From NCBI GenBank assembly GCA_900540885.1, contig UQHJ01000053.1, positions 1 to 15,502 on the forward strand: a stretch of 15,502 nt of DNA, read 5' to 3'. This DNA is from an uncultured Prevotella sp. (lineage in GTDB: Bacteria; Bacteroidota; Bacteroidia; Bacteroidales; Bacteroidaceae). Below are positions 14,301 to 15,502 of the stretch, in pieces (position 1 is the stretch's first letter; each line of letters begins with the position of its first letter). Below the pieces are notes generated by a model. That model saw nothing but the letters and a program-made list of their open reading frames with translations, made no database searches and was not told the origin of the DNA. The translations under genes were made by a program, and so were the position numbers.

Positions 14301-15334
14301 TCTTCACAAAGAGCATCTCAACGAAGGACAGCAAGGGCCTCTATGAAATCAAGGGCGAATGGAGCCCCGAACATGGTCCTGGGGATGTGACTGCCTTTGC
14401 ACAACAGACGGCTTACCAAGCCCTCGACGACCTCTTCAAGGGTCATAAGGAGTTGGGTAGCGAGTCTCCCTTGACGGACAACCAGATGTCAGTACTCACC
14501 GACCTTTACAACAACTTCGATAAGGGTATTTGGACGGAAACTTACGATGGCAAGATTTGCATCTCTGAGTGGAAGAACAATAAACTCACTGACCAGGGGC
14601 ACCGCCACCTCAGCCACTTGATGTGTCTCTATCCCTTCGGCCAAGTAAATGCATTCGACACGACGACTGAGGGCAAAAAGCTCTTTGAGGCTGCTCACAA
14701 TGGTCAGATTGCTCGTAACGGTGACGTAACGGGTTGGTCAATGGGTTGGCAGACGAACACTTACGCTCGTGCACTCGACGGTGAGAATGCTCACTACAAC
14801 CTCACGCGTGCCTTGAAGCACTCTGGTTCTTACGTTATCCAGATGTCAAACTATGGTGGTTGCTATTACAACCTCTTCGACTCTCACTCTCCCTTCCAGA
14901 TTGACGGCAACTTTGGTTGCACCAGTGGTGTGGCTGAAATGTTGTTGCAGAGCTACGACGATGTAATCACGATCCTCCCCGCTCTCCCCTCAGCATGGCC
15001 TAATGGTAGCGTGAAGGGCTTGAAGGCGCAAGGCAACTTTACCGTTGACGAAACTTGGAGCGAAGGTAAAGCTACAGTCGTTAGCATTACTAACAATCAG
15101 GATAAGGAACGCAGCGTAAGCGTTCGCCTCAACAAGAAGGTTGAAACTTACACCATCGGTGCCAATGAAACGCTTACTATCGACTGCTCAACGGGCAACC
15201 TCCCTACTGCTATCGAGAATGTGCCTGTTGTCAACGTAAAGACTTCTAACGTTATCTACGACCTCAGCGGCCGCCGTGTCAACGAGGCGCAAAAGGGCGT
15301 TTACATCGTTAATGGCCACAAAGTGGTAAAGTAA
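11336..15334 (+). CDS. Secreted GH95 alpha-L-fucosidase-type glycosidase
   Basis: 1332-aa exported enzyme; GH95 members release alpha-1,2-linked L-fucose, or L-galactose, by inversion. Seen: a signal peptide (1 to about 19, ASA/Q); beta-trefoil-like repeats (about 30-160, 228-355, 360-510) around a helical FIVAR-like segment (about 165-222); the GH95 N-terminal block ALPLGNGQIGATIRGG and QFNEKTLFQGG (from about 550); the catalytic (alpha/alpha)6 barrel with LQGIWN (about 862), DINVEMNYWP (882-891), general acid E1012 in WSPEH, HRHLSHL, GWSMGWQ and IDGNFG (D1190); and a C-terminal segment ending VIYDLSGRRV and GVYIVNGHKVV (about 1297-1331), a Por/type IX-like sorting domain. The first Asn of the usual NIN catalytic motif is D882. 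There is no SusCD or other glycosidase beside it; it has its own promoter and terminator. GH95 members are typically about 700-900 aa, so the N-terminal extension is large. Confidence 0.95.
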   Translation: MKRITLFFMALMACIMASAQSGLPDFSTEDSPIYYPVKFKTGGNYLADKGAGNKMQTVASESDATNFQLIGTQASFIMKSKSGNYVGFSGARFITTTKANAVKMAIINGSASKYYELKRASEAKCMNQWGGTSAGVELGEYNVGDGNNQLYFVGAEGTLAELQADYNKLVGQLQAAAGYKYFYRDATEAVKSIPTTAPTTKEGYQTAINAMKAALASLNSGEVLGTDIEGKHFFLANKLHTTFFAYANGTTMGSKTASYGTDCMWQFEKADNGEYYLKNVGTGLYVGAVPTADNVKFDLVEKANAATYVVAAAATNGHVNIYSSTGEANLETLHMVNWDGVVRWSKAADASQFLLMDAEEVEATFAKYYTLKNGHGGYVSADYSDNNGLLLTNTASPSNLKGLWHLYKTSDNTYRFINAASYQVLAIKGSEGAARATLQGVLTAKNDANYTTYFDGTFQINSTDPSYIKLAGSAHNYLNKRDNYLALWNDSRAKDNDTGSKFFITEVQPDDEYLYSEFNTVEAGTRPTDISNYALWYNVPVAKTGVSDTWMEYALPLGNGQIGATIRGGLFKDDIQFNEKTLFQGGTQNGGGENVSRGWYQNFGSIMVVDKSGNFSLSDNTKPVKDYVRYLDIINGVGGVNYKSSDEATSYTRRYFTSATDRVLVARYEAKGTDKLNLKFSYKPDAQIGAGAVTYADNGASFNGGMTTIKYGTTFKVVANEGATVTTTDKGILVENAEWANVIMAAATNFDATKAGCVSGETPAELTAKAQSRVDAAVAKDYTTLYNDHVAAFSAYMNRVDLSLATPCTDKTTEDLMKFYNAADANKKTNDGLYLESLYFQYGRYMTVASNLDTSIHAPSNLQGIWNDRSNTDFWHCDIHADINVEMNYWPADPTNLSEMHLPFLYNIIDLASAPNSPYVALAQRIKSGALGWTVAVENNIMGGTSTWENGRMKTLGAWYCDHLWRYYKYTLDRDFLKKALPVMYQNALFTKSISTKDSKGLYEIKGEWSPEHGPGDVTAFAQQTAYQALDDLFKGHKELGSESPLTDNQMSVLTDLYNNFDKGIWTETYDGKICISEWKNNKLTDQGHRHLSHLMCLYPFGQVNAFDTTTEGKKLFEAAHNGQIARNGDVTGWSMGWQTNTYARALDGENAHYNLTRALKHSGSYVIQMSNYGGCYYNLFDSHSPFQIDGNFGCTSGVAEMLLQSYDDVITILPALPSAWPNGSVKGLKAQGNFTVDETWSEGKATVVSITNNQDKERSVSVRLNKKVETYTIGANETLTIDCSTGNLPTAIENVPVVNVKTSNVIYDLSGRRVNEAQKGVYIVNGHKVVK

Positions 15335-15370
15335 CGTATAACACGCATACATAAAGTATCATAAAGACTC

Positions 15371-15412
15371 AAAGCGAGCTACCTATGCCGAAGGGCATAA
15401 GTAGCTCGCTTT
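15371..15412 (+). terminator. Hairpin terminator after GH95
   Basis: AAAGCGAGCTAC (15371-15382) pairs perfectly with GTAGCTCGCTTT (15401-15412), and TATGCC pairs with GGCATA inside, around GAAG. It starts 37 bp after the stop codon. The stem ends in its own T's, so it is probably an intrinsic terminator. Confidence 0.8.
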
Positions 15413-15425
15413 AAGTTTAGAAGAG

Positions 15426-15502
15426 GCCTAATTGGGGGGCGGGTCCTAACCTGGGGGCGACGCGTCCCCGCGTCGGCATTTGTAAGTCAAGGCTCGAGGC
15501 CT
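15426..15502 (+). repeat. GC-rich hairpin repeat, copy 4 (cut by window end)
   Basis: CCTAATTGGGGGGCGGGTCC and the CGACGCGTCCCCGCGTCG hairpin match copies 1-3, in the same orientation relative to the upstream gene. After GGCATT it diverges to TTGTAAGTCAAGGCTCGAGG, which resembles the spacer and arm of copy 3 near 6611-6632. This copy is therefore a rearranged or shorter version. It continues past the window. Confidence 0.85.

Overview
The window looks like a chromosomal segment from a Bacteroidales bacterium, probably Prevotella or a close relative. Three things suggest this. Several promoters fit the Bacteroidetes pattern (TTTG near -33, TAnnTTTG near -7), with no obvious Shine-Dalgarno reliance. 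The order parA-parB-DUF5683-mltD is typical of Bacteroidales. A lipoprotein carries an acidic export signal after its lipid cysteine, and a secreted glycosidase ends in a Por/type IX-like sorting domain. The genus is inference; no rRNA or other marker is present.

Layout. 1-172: GC-rich hairpin repeat downstream of surE. 173-928 (-): surE, a nucleotidase. 929-1349: divergent control region with GTTAAC-type repeats, a -7 element for each direction and a structured parA leader. 1350-5692 (+): parA, parB, a DUF5683 membrane protein and an MltD-type lytic transglycosylase, which together serve chromosome segregation and cell-wall remodelling. 5906-6460 (+): lipoprotein with a Rieske-like fold but four cysteines at the metal site. 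6487-6714: two head-to-head copies of the GC-rich hairpin repeat. 6763-8328 (+): MATE/Wzx-type flippase. 8501-9868 (+): ECF sigma factor and a coiled-coil membrane protein separated by about 300 bp of tandem and inverted repeats. 10032-10105 (+): tRNA-His(GTG) with clear promoter and terminator. 10297-10767 (-): SRPBCC-fold protein. 10808-11000: MITE-like element with perfect 18-bp terminal inverted repeats. 11336-15334 (+): large GH95 fucosidase-type enzyme with promoter and terminator. 15426-15502: another hairpin repeat, cut by the window edge.

The protein genes are mostly ordinary. The unusual content is intergenic. A modular repeat with a conserved boundary (CTGCAATTTGTCTGCCTAA) lies just downstream of surE, the lipoprotein gene, the tRNA, the SRPBCC gene and GH95, nearly always in the same orientation relative to the upstream gene. 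It carries at least two different hairpin bodies. Separately, several gaps between co-directional genes hold short phrase repeats read forward after the upstream stop codon and as the reverse complement before the next start codon, so the transcript could fold into long stems (parA/parB and sigma factor/membrane protein are clearest). I see no CRISPR array, prophage, full insertion sequence, defence system or biosynthetic cluster. The best candidates for something undescribed are these repeat families, the Cys4 Rieske-like lipoprotein and the sigma factor/membrane protein pair.
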